From Gammaproteobacteria bacterium (lineage in GTDB: Bacteria; Pseudomonadota; Gammaproteobacteria; Pseudomonadales; Cellvibrionaceae): a stretch of 64,000 nt of DNA. The position numbers and the translations under genes were made by a program. Below the pieces are notes generated by a model. It worked only from the letters and a program-made list of their open reading frames with translations, was not told where the DNA came from and ran no database searches. The stretch is taken from NCBI GenBank assembly GCA_004173475.1, contig SEBU01000009.1, positions 54,092 to 118,091 on the forward strand, read 5' to 3'. Shown piece by piece: positions 1 to 8,499 of this stretch (positions within the stretch are counted from its first letter, which is position 1; every line of letters begins with the position of its first letter).

Positions 1-924
1 GGGTGCAACGTGTCGTATTTAGAGGCGCAGTTTCAAGTAGAGGCAAGCGAAACATTGCGAGACCTTAACTCGTTACGCTTCGCTTGATAAATTATTAAAA
101 GTAAAAATTAAAAAGCTAAATGTTTTTTGGGATGATTTAATCTCACTTAACGTTCTTAATGCCATACAACACCAACGAATTCAACTACGCAAAAGCTATC
201 GCTATTGCTTCGATTAAAGGAGATAAAAACGTAAAATATTCACTGCTTAATTTTTAAAGCATACCAAGCGTAATTTAAAAAACGCCCTTTACGGTTACTA
301 GCTTGCAAAAGCAATCAATTTCACATGTTGGCATTTAAATGAGTAAAGTTTTTCACGCGAGTGAAATTCGATTCGTGCCCCGATGCCGTCGCGTTATTCA
401 AAAATAAGATAATCGGATTAAAATTTTTCGCGCCATATCGAAAAATGCACACTGACTTTTTTAAAACCGAACTACCGTCACAATCCGGGTCGGTTAGGAT
501 AAGAAAAGCGATAGGCATTTGTTCCTTTAAAAAAATTTACACAAACTAGAGGTGATAACAGTTCTTTAACGTTGCGTTTCCGTTGCGCTTGTGCAATTGT
601 TCTGCCGCATAACGACAACAATAACGAATGCATTTTTTAATTGGATTTCGTAGTTACATAATAAAAATAATTTCGACTGGTATCGCCGCTCAATTGACGT
701 GACGATTAATTGATCCCGAATTGTGCACAGGTTTGCTGGCACGAATCAAAAGCTTGTAAAAAGAATATGTCCCAAGGCATTCCGTCATCAAGCGGGGCCA
801 TTAGTCAACTCAAAATATCCAAAATAAAATTCGAAACATTCAATTTTAGACGTCAGTTTTAAAGATCCAAACTCAAGCTATTAACATAACTTCCATTCAG
901 TGTTCAGCGAAAAAAGGAAATGCT
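1..924. other. Intergenic / no confident gene
   Basis: No convincing gene is visible here. The first 87 bases are open in frame 1 up to a TGA at 85-87 and could be the tail of a gene that begins outside the window, but 28 codons are too few to judge. A 32-codon reading frame at 159-257 and a 62-codon frame at 361-549 have no clear ribosome binding site and no recognisable motif. The stretch is AT-rich. Its right end carries the AAGGAA ribosome binding site (about 914-919) of the following GH5-like gene. Confidence 0.5.
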
Positions 925-2880
925 ATGACCTGCTCTGCCCAATCGAAATCCGTGTCACGCCATTCAATAAAGTCGCAAACAATTTCTTCGGTTTTAAAAT
1001 TTTCGTTTTTAAAAAAGTTGTTGGCGGTTGCAGCAGCTGGACTTATTGCGGCGCCATGTGTGGCTGCGCTTAGCGTTAAAGATGGCCAACTGGTAGATGC
1101 GAATGGTCAAGCTGTAGTTTTACGTGGGGTAACGATCAATCACGATTTGGCCCCCGAAAAAACAATTCAATCGCTAAAGGATGCGGCTGCCTTAGGTGCT
1201 AACTCTGCCCAAATTGAATTTACGTTGCGTGATTTCAGCGTGTTTCCGCGCCCAATTGTTGCGCAGATACGGCAGATAGTTGAAACCTGCAAACTGCAGA
1301 AATTGATTTGTGTGTTGGAACCTAACGACGTGGCCGGTTTTGGTACAACACCTGGTTCGACGAGCCCTTCAGGCACAGTTAGTTATTGGACGGACTTACG
1401 ACAGCCGCTGATGGGCACTGAAAATTTCATCATCGTTGGCTTAGGCAATCAACATTTCGATAACGACTCTGCTAGCGCAAGCGTCTACCGGGACGGCATG
1501 GAAACCTATATCCAGGGATTGGACGCTCAGCTTTCTTTTGCAAACTTTGTAATCATGGTCGATGGCAATCGTTGGAGCCAGGATACCGATAGGGCGATGC
1601 ATGACTTGGCTCGCAAGATTAATAACAATGAGTCATTGAAAAAGCAGGTTATTTACTCGGTCGATTTCTTTGATCAACACGTAAACCCCGACGCAGTGAG
1701 GGATTACATCGAAGACTTTAAGAACATAGGGGCTCCTTTGGTTATCGGTGGTTTTGCGCCCGTCCCTTATTACCATCCCTTTTTCCAAGGCCCATTACCT
1801 TTAAATGCGCCGCTTCTGCCCGCTGAAGCTGTCATGCAATACGCGCAGCAACACAATGTGGGTTATTTCGCATGGAGTTGGAGCGGCAATAAGAACCCGG
1901 CTTTGGACCTGGTCAGTGATTGGAGCCCGGCCGCGCTGACACGATGGGGGCAACTCGCGTTCAACAGCGCTAACGGCATTAAAGCCACCTCCAAGTTGGC
2001 TAGCATATTCACGGACGGTTCGTCCTCCAGCAGCTCATCTGCCAATAGGCCACCGGTCGCGAATATTTCAGTCGCAGCAGACCCAAATTCATGCCATAGC
2101 CAGGTTCTTTCGGGCCTTGGTTCAACCGATCCGGATGGCGACACATTGACTTATGAGTGGGAAAATCTTGCATTCGCCTATAGCCCAACCTTTGAATACC
2201 CAGAGATCTCCACGCTTGTTGAGCAAGGTAAGGAAGTTCTTTGGCAGCTTAAGGTGCGGGATGGTAAAGGGGGAGTTGATACCGAGACCTTTAACCAAAC
2301 TTACGTGGACAACTGTGCAAGCAGTTCAAGCTCCTCAGTTTACTCATCGACCTCCTCGGTTCGCTCATCGAGTTCTTCTGTTCGTTCTACGTCCTCAAGC
2401 TCTGCAGGTTACTCAAGCTCAAGTAAATCATCAGCGTCGTCTAGTCTGGCGAAATCGTCGAGTTCGTCAAGGGTATCAAGCTCATTCACCTCGGTAAAAC
2501 CATCCAGTTCATCTCAGCCTTCAAGCCTTTCATCAAGTTCAAAAAGTGTTTCGAGCGCTGCTTCGTCGGTAGCGGCGCAGGGCAGTTGTACTTATGTGGT
2601 CAACAACCAATGGAGCCAAGGTTTTACCGCGTCGATTCGCGTAAAAAACACGGGTACACAGCCGATTAACGGATGGAACGTGACTTGGCAATACACCGAT
2701 GGCTCCAGCATTACCGGCTCATGGAATACAAGCTTGAGCGGCACTAATCCTTACGCCGCAAAAAACCTGAGCTGGAACACGATCATCAAGCCCGGGCAAA
2801 CCGTCGAGTTTGGCTTCCAGGGCAAAAAGCCGGCAGGCGCAGCTGGCGTGCCTAAGGTTACGGGTTCAGTTTGCCAGTAA
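925..2880 (+). CDS. Secreted GH5 (mannanase-like) pseudo-enzyme with PKD-like domain and CBM2
   Basis: A 651-residue exported protein. Order: a signal peptide with a long N-region (about 1-48), a GH5 domain closest by eye to bacterial subfamily 8 mannanases (about 49-365), a PKD/Ig-like domain (about 375-465), a long serine linker, and a C-terminal CBM2 (about 550-651) with the usual flanking cysteines and surface tryptophans. The GH5 fold signature is kept (for example YFAWSWSG and MVDGNRWSQD), but the acid/base position reads GLGNQ instead of GNE (Q176) and the nucleophile position reads VIGGF instead of VIGEF (G276). The conserved Arg and two His positions are also replaced. It is therefore unlikely to hydrolyse glycosidic bonds and may act as a binding protein on cellulose or mannan (inference). 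Good ribosome binding site AAGGAA at 914-919. Confidence 0.85.
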   Translation: MTCSAQSKSVSRHSIKSQTISSVLKFSFLKKLLAVAAAGLIAAPCVAALSVKDGQLVDANGQAVVLRGVTINHDLAPEKTIQSLKDAAALGANSAQIEFTLRDFSVFPRPIVAQIRQIVETCKLQKLICVLEPNDVAGFGTTPGSTSPSGTVSYWTDLRQPLMGTENFIIVGLGNQHFDNDSASASVYRDGMETYIQGLDAQLSFANFVIMVDGNRWSQDTDRAMHDLARKINNNESLKKQVIYSVDFFDQHVNPDAVRDYIEDFKNIGAPLVIGGFAPVPYYHPFFQGPLPLNAPLLPAEAVMQYAQQHNVGYFAWSWSGNKNPALDLVSDWSPAALTRWGQLAFNSANGIKATSKLASIFTDGSSSSSSSANRPPVANISVAADPNSCHSQVLSGLGSTDPDGDTLTYEWENLAFAYSPTFEYPEISTLVEQGKEVLWQLKVRDGKGGVDTETFNQTYVDNCASSSSSSVYSSTSSVRSSSSSVRSTSSSSAGYSSSSKSSASSSLAKSSSSSRVSSSFTSVKPSSSSQPSSLSSSSKSVSSAASSVAAQGSCTYVVNNQWSQGFTASIRVKNTGTQPINGWNVTWQYTDGSSITGSWNTSLSGTNPYAAKNLSWNTIIKPGQTVEFGFQGKKPAGAAGVPKVTGSVCQ

Positions 2881-2888
2881 CGCCTAAC

Positions 2889-2910
2889 GCCGCCTAACGG
2901 CGGCTTTTTT
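2889..2910 (+). terminator. Rho-independent terminator
   Basis: GCCGCC, loop TAAC, GGCGGC, followed by six T. It lies 8 bases after the stop of the GH5-like gene and separates it from the PEP-CTERM gene. Confidence 0.85.
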
Positions 2911-2933
2911 CGAACTTGAATGAGGAACAGTTA

Positions 2934-3674
2934 ATGAACTTAAAACCCTTGTTGTTATGGTGCAGCGCTAGCGCGTTGTTGTTGGGTGCATTGGGCGCAC
3001 AAGCTGGCCTGGTGACCGGCACTTTTAGCGGAGTGATCCTGGCAAGTGAAGATGCCGACTCCGGAAATGATTCGGTAGACGTTTGGAACGGCGATATAAG
3101 CGGGCAAGCATTTACCGGAAAGGTATGGTGGTCCACCGACTTGCCTTCAGACGGTTTTGGCGGCGCAGAGAAGGGTAGTTATTTCACAAATTCAAATGGT
3201 TTGTTAGGGCTGGAGTACACCATCGACGGCAAATCTTTTATCGTTTCAAACAATGACTACCCGGGCATGAAGGCGAGCAATGTTGATGTGTACGAATCCG
3301 TTATTATTGACAACCCTTCAGATGGATCGACCGTAGACGAATTTATTCACATAGCCGACGGCAGCTACTACGAACGCGCCAACGGGGATTACATGCGCAA
3401 ATCCAGCAACCTCGGCTTGGTTAATTTGCAAGTAGGATTAGAAGGCGTTGGCCTGGAACAGGATTTCTCCTACATCGCGCCTGCAAATGAGAATTACAGC
3501 TATGCCTACCTTTTTCTGGATGGACGCGCGAAGGGTAAATCTATAGATGCGATGGCCTACATGCAGATCAACGAATTCCACCTTTCGACAACCTCCACAT
3601 CTGTGCCTGAACCTTCAACCTTGGTTTTGATGGGATTGGGATTATTGGGGCTGGGCTTGCGTCGTCGCCGGTAA
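2934..3674 (+). CDS. PEP-CTERM sorting domain protein
   Basis: A 246-residue exported protein of unknown function. The ATG at 2934 is preferred over a TTG at 2916 because a GAGG ribosome binding site (2922-2925) sits about 8 bases before it and it opens a normal signal peptide (LLLWCSASALLLGALGAQAG). The C terminus has the VPEPSTLVLMGLGLLGLGL segment followed by four arginines: the Val-Pro-Glu-Pro motif, a hydrophobic stretch and a basic tail that define PEP-CTERM signals. Proteins of this class are processed by EpsH/exosortase systems and are often linked to exopolysaccharide (established knowledge). No exosortase gene lies in the window. The body (about residues 22-220) is acidic and rich in Gly, Ser and Asp; I do not recognise it. 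Confidence 0.85.
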   Translation: MNLKPLLLWCSASALLLGALGAQAGLVTGTFSGVILASEDADSGNDSVDVWNGDISGQAFTGKVWWSTDLPSDGFGGAEKGSYFTNSNGLLGLEYTIDGKSFIVSNNDYPGMKASNVDVYESVIIDNPSDGSTVDEFIHIADGSYYERANGDYMRKSSNLGLVNLQVGLEGVGLEQDFSYIAPANENYSYAYLFLDGRAKGKSIDAMAYMQINEFHLSTTSTSVPEPSTLVLMGLGLLGLGLRRRR

Positions 3675-3704
3675 GCTGTTAACGCAACACGTTCATCTAA
3701 ACAG

Positions 3705-3731
3705 GCCCCGGCAATTTGCTGGGGCTTTTTT
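3705..3731 (+). terminator. Rho-independent terminator
   Basis: GCCCC...GGGGC stem extended by weaker pairs (3705-3725) followed by a T run, 30 bases after the PEP-CTERM gene. Confidence 0.8.
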
Positions 3732-4047
3732 ATTTTTGGGGATATACGTCCAACATCGCTAATGAATACGCATAGCGCTGCAAAAGCCTCTTTTAAGCCT
3801 CCTTAGCCAGTTCTACATCAGTCACTTTGCGATTTTCTTAAGGTGGGAGCTCCCACTTTAATCCCTCACCCTAAAGTAGGTGGTCTGCTGTGGCGCCTAA
3901 CTAGATACTCGCTCTCACCTGCTGCTCGCTAATTGCCAGTACGGAAGGCTAAAAATAAGATTTACGCAATTGCGCATTGGCGATGCGGGGCCCAGGCATG
4001 AACAACTCCGTTGTTCGAGTTCAGGTGTTTATTCCACAACAATAAAG
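3732..4047. other. Upstream region of the GH5 cellulase
   Basis: No gene seen. The notable element is the palindrome at 3844-3857 described separately. The region otherwise holds the promoter and leader of the cellulase; no strong sigma70 promoter could be picked by eye. Confidence 0.5.
3844..3857. promoter_or_regulatory. Palindromic operator candidate GTGGGAGCTCCCAC
   Basis: A perfect 14-base palindrome about 190 bases upstream of the GH5 cellulase start. It closely resembles the TGGGAGCGCTCCCA operator of the actinobacterial cellulase regulator CelR (LacI family; established knowledge), but is two bases shorter. Half-sites AGTGGGA also occur upstream of the GH16 gene at 32222-32280. Regulatory function is inferred. 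Confidence 0.45.
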
Positions 4048-5937
4048 ATGAGAAAACCTATGAATACGATACTTATTAATGGAGCGTGCGCCAGTCGGCG
4101 TTCGTCCGTCAAAATTCTTAAAACTTTAATGAGTGCCGCTTGTGGTTTAGCGCTAGCGGCCAGCGTTGATGCAGCCGTACAACCCATTACCACCCAAGGT
4201 AATAAGGTGCTTTTTGGCGGACAACCGGGCAGTGTTTCAGGCATGAGTCTGTTTTGGGATATCTGGGGTTTCGAAAAATATTACAGTGCTAACACGGTCG
4301 GTTGGCTCGCCAAAGACTGGAATGCGAAACTGGTGCGCACCGCCATCGCGGTAGAGGAAGGTGGTAGCGACAGTTTTATGAACAATCCAGGCCTGCACAA
4401 AGCGCGAGTGAAAGCAGTCGTTGAAGCTGCGATTGCCAATGATATGTATGTGATTATCGATTGGCACACGCACCACGTAGGCGGTGCTATCACCAATGCG
4501 GCTATCAGCTTCTTTACGGAGATGGCGCAGACTTACGGCAACACGCCCAATGTGATTTTCGAAATTTTCAATGAGCCATGGGACGACGTTTGGTGGGATT
4601 CACAAATCAAACCCTATGCCTTACAAGTTATCCCCGCGATTCGTAATACCGGTGCGAAAAACCTGATCATTGTTGGGACCCGGGCTTGGTCACAACGGGT
4701 TGATGAGGCTGCCGCCAATCGTATAACTGGCTACGACAATATCGCGTACACCCTCCACTTCTACGCTGGCAGCCACGGCCAATGGTTACGTGATACCGCG
4801 CAAGGTGCCTTGAACAGTGGCATCCCTTTGTTTGTTACTGAATGGGGTTCCGTAAACGCGGATGGCAACGGCGGCGTAAACAGTAGCGAAACCTGGGCCT
4901 GGGTTGACTTCATGAAAAAGAACAACATCAGCAACGCCAATTGGTCTGTCAGCGATAAAGCAGAAGGCGCATCCGCCTTGACACCCAATACCGGTGCGTC
5001 CAATTGGACCAACAACCAACTTACCAACTCGGGCGCTTTGGCCAAAGACATCATTTCTAATTGGCCACAAGCCGGTGGAGATGGCGGTGGTGGCGGCAGT
5101 GATTGTGCAGAAGTCGCATTGCCAGGAACTATTCAAGCCGAAGCTTACTGTGCGATGAGCGGCGTAAAAATCGAGAGCACATCAGATGCCGGCGGCGGAT
5201 CAAATGTTGGTTATATCGATACGGGTGATTGGTTCAAATACGACGTGGATATTCCAGCGGTGGGCACTTACACAGTGTCCTATCGTGTCGCGGCAGCCGC
5301 AGCTGGTGGTGTGATTCAACTGGAAAAGGCCGGCGGAAATCCTGTTTACGGTACGGTTAATGTTCCTGCAACCGGCGGCTGGCAAATCTGGACTACGGTT
5401 TCCAACACGGCGCAATTACCTGCCGGCAAACAAAGCCTGGGCATCGCCGCTAAAGCCGGTGGCTTCAATCTTAACTGGATAAAAGTCGAACGCTCCGGTT
5501 CCAGTTCCAGCGGTTCCTCCAGCTCTTCATCCACCACTACCCCAATTGCTACGCTACAGGCCGAAAGCTTTTCGCAAATGAGTGGCGTTCAAACTGAAGG
5601 GACCGGTGATACCGGCGGCGGTTTAAATGTTGGCTACATAGATAGCGGCGACTGGCTTTCCTATGCGGGCACGCCTATTTCAATTCCTGAAACCGGCACT
5701 TACACCATTGAATACCGTGTTGCGAGTGCCGTAGGTGGGGGTGTTTTAAGTTTTGAAGAAGCCGGCGGCTCACCTTCTTATACCACCCTAAGTTTGGCTA
5801 ACACGGGCGGCTGGCAAAATTGGACGACGGTAAAGAGCACCATCACCCTTACTGCCGGTATGCATAAGTTCGGCATCAAGGCTAATAAGGGTGGCTGGAA
5901 TATCAACTGGTTCAGCATTACCAAAGGCGTTAAGTAA
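4048..5937 (+). CDS. Secreted GH5 endoglucanase with two CBM6 domains
   Basis: About 629 residues. Order: signal peptide (about 1-40), GH5 catalytic domain (about 41-345), Gly-rich linker, CBM6 (about 352-480), short serine linker, second CBM6 (about 495-628). Unlike the GH5-like protein at 925, both catalytic glutamates are present: acid/base in IFEIFNEPW (E176) and nucleophile in LFVTEWGSVN (E265). The HFYAGSHG segment and the general layout fit the endo-beta-1,4-glucanase subfamily GH5_2. The enzyme should cut cellulose or related beta-glucans outside the cell. CBM6 modules bind cellulose, xylan or mixed-linkage glucan ends. Start: ATG at 4048 or 4060 precedes a normal signal peptide; neither has a strong ribosome binding site. 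The frame is open back to a TTG at 3970, which is a less likely start. Confidence 0.9.
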   Translation: MRKPMNTILINGACASRRSSVKILKTLMSAACGLALAASVDAAVQPITTQGNKVLFGGQPGSVSGMSLFWDIWGFEKYYSANTVGWLAKDWNAKLVRTAIAVEEGGSDSFMNNPGLHKARVKAVVEAAIANDMYVIIDWHTHHVGGAITNAAISFFTEMAQTYGNTPNVIFEIFNEPWDDVWWDSQIKPYALQVIPAIRNTGAKNLIIVGTRAWSQRVDEAAANRITGYDNIAYTLHFYAGSHGQWLRDTAQGALNSGIPLFVTEWGSVNADGNGGVNSSETWAWVDFMKKNNISNANWSVSDKAEGASALTPNTGASNWTNNQLTNSGALAKDIISNWPQAGGDGGGGGSDCAEVALPGTIQAEAYCAMSGVKIESTSDAGGGSNVGYIDTGDWFKYDVDIPAVGTYTVSYRVAAAAAGGVIQLEKAGGNPVYGTVNVPATGGWQIWTTVSNTAQLPAGKQSLGIAAKAGGFNLNWIKVERSGSSSSGSSSSSSTTTPIATLQAESFSQMSGVQTEGTGDTGGGLNVGYIDSGDWLSYAGTPISIPETGTYTIEYRVASAVGGGVLSFEEAGGSPSYTTLSLANTGGWQNWTTVKSTITLTAGMHKFGIKANKGGWNINWFSITKGVK

Positions 5938-6007
5938 AGCTTCAACTTATTGAGGAGCTATGAACGAATAGATTCAGGAGGTTGCACACTAAAAACGGAT
6001 TTTCTTT

Positions 6008-6038
6008 GCCGCGCATTATATTTGCGCGGCTTTTTTTT
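6008..6038 (+). terminator. Rho-independent terminator
   Basis: GCCGCGC stem, 9-base AT loop, GCGCGGC, then eight T. It ends the GH5-CBM6 transcription unit. Confidence 0.9.
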
Positions 6039-6124
6039 GCACCATGGAAAACGCTCTACATCAATATCACTCGGTGCGAAAAAGCTTATTTGGTCGCCAA
6101 ATTAGTCCACTAAAAATGATCGGC

Positions 6125-7273
6125 TTATTCACCCAGCGTTTTACGATAATTATTGCGAAACTCAGACGGCGTAACGCCCACAATGCGTTTGAAAAATCGG
6201 TGAAAGGCTGACTGACTGTTGAAACCGGACTTATAAATAATATCCAGAATCGTATCGTCTTTATGTGCGTCAGACGTAAGTAAACGCTTTGCTTCTTCAA
6301 CTCTGTAGCCATTAATAAATTCGAAAAAATTTGATTTGTAATGAGAATTTATAATATTGGAAACATCCCTGGCGCGCAGGCCAATTTGTTCAGAGAATCG
6401 CTCCAAATTAATTTGGCTTTCCAGATGCAATTTTTGCTCGTGAATGGCGCGCTCAATAATGCTGATTTTATTATCCAGCTGCACAACCTCAACCGGTTTA
6501 GTAACACTCACAGGTTCAACATGTAACAACTGGCGGGTATTAACCAGGCCAAACACACATAAAACGTTCACCAGAATAACCGTGAAATAATTATTTATTG
6601 TGCCCACCAAATCATTCATATCACCGCTGATATAGTCGCCCAGGAAATAGCCTACAAACGACCATAACCAGTGGATAAAAAATCCCCCTAAAACAATTTC
6701 AGCCCAGCGCAACTCCTTTTCAGGAATAATCGAATAGACCTGCTTCTGCCGTTGTCGCAAGCGAAACTCTACGCGAAAGCAAGACAGTACATAAATAAGC
6801 GGTGAACAGCGCACTATCGCCCAAATAAATTTAACCGCTGCCCTATCCCGCTCGGCCAAAGCTGGCCAATTCCACGGAAGCCACTCAGTGACATTCACGT
6901 TAAAGATAAGAATTAAACTCGCGGCCAATAACGTTGGTAATAAATGAACTAGATTTATCCAGCGCCGCACGACAATCGTTTCGGAGAGCGAGCGAAGGTA
7001 GAAATACAAACACGGCCCTTGCAACAATAAACACACCGATAACACCAGCGGCACTAAATTCCAATAAGCAATAGCCAAGCTTTGCAGCGATGCGTTCCAG
7101 GTTATTAAAGTTGTGACCAAAGTGCCTGCTATCAGCACAAAAAACAGCGCTAAAAAATTTCGCGACTGAACTTGAGTGCTTGGCATGAACTTAAATAAGG
7201 CGCACAAGAAAATTGATTCCGCAAACGTGAGAACCAAAATAACTTCGTGCAAATTAAGAAAAGTATTTTTCAT
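6125..7273 (-). CDS. AraC-family regulator with N-terminal membrane domain
   Basis: 382 residues. The first 230 or so are hydrophobic and form about six or seven transmembrane helices. The last 100 are an AraC/XylS-type DNA-binding domain with the typical end segment SGFNSQSAFHRFFKRIVG and TPSEFR. Such proteins are thought to sense a signal in the membrane and bind DNA directly. It is a clear paralogue of the protein at 29383-30549 (same layout; N termini MKNTFLNLHEVILVLTF and MNLSIFNIHDVVLFVTM align). It lies convergent to the GH5 cellulase gene and could control nearby polysaccharide genes, but there is no direct evidence. The ligand is unknown. Confidence 0.85.
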   Translation of the reverse strand: MKNTFLNLHEVILVLTFAESIFLCALFKFMPSTQVQSRNFLALFFVLIAGTLVTTLITWNASLQSLAIAYWNLVPLVLSVCLLLQGPCLYFYLRSLSETIVVRRWINLVHLLPTLLAASLILIFNVNVTEWLPWNWPALAERDRAAVKFIWAIVRCSPLIYVLSCFRVEFRLRQRQKQVYSIIPEKELRWAEIVLGGFFIHWLWSFVGYFLGDYISGDMNDLVGTINNYFTVILVNVLCVFGLVNTRQLLHVEPVSVTKPVEVVQLDNKISIIERAIHEQKLHLESQINLERFSEQIGLRARDVSNIINSHYKSNFFEFINGYRVEEAKRLLTSDAHKDDTILDIIYKSGFNSQSAFHRFFKRIVGVTPSEFRNNYRKTLGE

Positions 7274-7509
7274 TATCTCGCTCTGGCCGCGCTATAAGAA
7301 TGACACTACGCGGAGAAGGCAATCGCTGGATCATTATGTTCCGCCAATAGTAGCAGTTGCACGTAACGAAATTTTAACTAAAATCAAATTTCGTATGCTT
7401 AAATTTTAGATGCAAAACGACTATAAGCAATGTCTTCATAAATTTGAGTTACGCAAGCGCAACAGCTATGACGAGATAGACTGGAATTACACCTAAGAGA
7501 AAACTTAAC

Positions 7510-7989
7510 TTGAAACTTAAAAACCTTGGCCTTATCGCCGCCGCTTTACTAGCGTTAAATGTTTTGGCTGTTGAGCCTGTTCATGAGGCTCAACTTTCTA
7601 CTAACTTAAGAAATGGTATGACCTGGGTCGAAGTGGATAACGGAACTCCGATGAATGTTGATGAATTTAATCAACACACGGATGGTCGCGAAAGATCCAC
7701 ATTCTGCAAGAACGGCGAGTGTGATTCTTTGCCATACCTGGTTAAAGGAAATGCGCCTGAATATCCAATTAAATTTTTGCGCGAAGAAATTACCGGTCAA
7801 GTTGTTGTTGCTTTCACTATCGATATTAAAGGGCGTGTCATCCATCCTGAAATTCATTCAGCTACCCGGCCAGAGTTTGCAAAATCAGTCATTACGGCAA
7901 TAAGCGCTTGGGAATTTAGCCCAGCGATGCTTCATGGTAGACCAGTTGAGATAAGGGTTCAGCAAACATTTCCGTTTGTGTTGCGCTAG
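7510..7989 (+). CDS. Periplasmic protein with TonB C-terminal-like domain
   Basis: 159 residues with a signal peptide (LIAAALLALNVLAVEP) from a TTG start. Residues about 70-159 resemble the TonB C-terminal domain: the APEYPIKFLREEITGQVVVAF and AISAWEFSPAMLHGRPVEI stretches match the usual P-x-YP...G-x-V-x-v-F and W-x-F-x-P-x pattern. There is no N-terminal proline-rich spanner, so it is not a full energy transducer. It may be a periplasmic partner of a receptor or a domain used alone. A ribosome binding site-like AAGAGA lies near 7494-7499. It may be co-transcribed with the following two genes. Confidence 0.7.
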   Translation: MKLKNLGLIAAALLALNVLAVEPVHEAQLSTNLRNGMTWVEVDNGTPMNVDEFNQHTDGRERSTFCKNGECDSLPYLVKGNAPEYPIKFLREEITGQVVVAFTIDIKGRVIHPEIHSATRPEFAKSVITAISAWEFSPAMLHGRPVEIRVQQTFPFVLR

Positions 7990-8073
7990 GATTTAAAACG
8001 CTTGGTAACAACAAACTTTCATTTTTATCAACTACCTGATAATTTCACTTTAATTTCAACAGAGGAAGTAGGT

Positions 8074-8490
8074 ATGAGCGATACTAAAATCACGATTGAA
8101 GCAACAATTTCTGCAGATACACAAAAGGTTTGGTCTTACTGGACTCAACCAGCACATATCACGAAATGGAATTTTGCGTCAGATGATTGGCAATGCCCAT
8201 GGGCGACAAACGATCTTCGTAAAGGTGGAAAATATTCTGCTCGCATGGAAGCGAAAGATGGTAGTTTTGGTTTTGAATTTTCCGCAATTTATGATGAAGT
8301 CATTGAATATGAGAAGATGACTTACACCATAGGCGATGGCAGGGAGGTGACCACAGAATTCAAGGCAGAAGGTGATAAGACAAAAGTTACCACAGTATTT
8401 GATGCAGAAAATCAAAATCCAATCGAGATGCAACGTGGCGGCTGGCAGTCCATCTTGGATAATTTTAAATCCTACGTTGAGAGCAATTAA
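8074..8490 (+). CDS. SRPBCC / AHSA1-type START-like domain protein
   Basis: 138 residues. The sequence ITIEATISADTQKVWSYWTQ, the mid part with RKGGKYSARMEAKDGS, and the C-terminal GGWQSILDNFKSYVE are typical of the SRPBCC (AHSA1, polyketide-cyclase-like) superfamily, cytoplasmic single-domain proteins with a hydrophobic pocket and mostly unknown ligands. ATG 8074 is chosen over an upstream TTG (8002) because AGAGGAAG (8061-8068) lies at ideal spacing and the upstream 24 codons are not family-like. The next gene starts 9 bases later. Confidence 0.85.
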   Translation: MSDTKITIEATISADTQKVWSYWTQPAHITKWNFASDDWQCPWATNDLRKGGKYSARMEAKDGSFGFEFSAIYDEVIEYEKMTYTIGDGREVTTEFKAEGDKTKVTTVFDAENQNPIEMQRGGWQSILDNFKSYVESN

Positions 8491-8499
8491 AAAATTCCG

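Noticed and set aside
361..549. 62-codon frame on the plus strand and a 65-codon frame opposite
   Set aside because: No ribosome binding site or recognisable motif; both strands are open by chance.
2153..2497. Open frame of 114 codons inside the GH5-like gene
   Set aside because: It is a shifted frame over the serine-rich linker; repetitive serine codons commonly leave other frames open. No motif or ribosome binding site.
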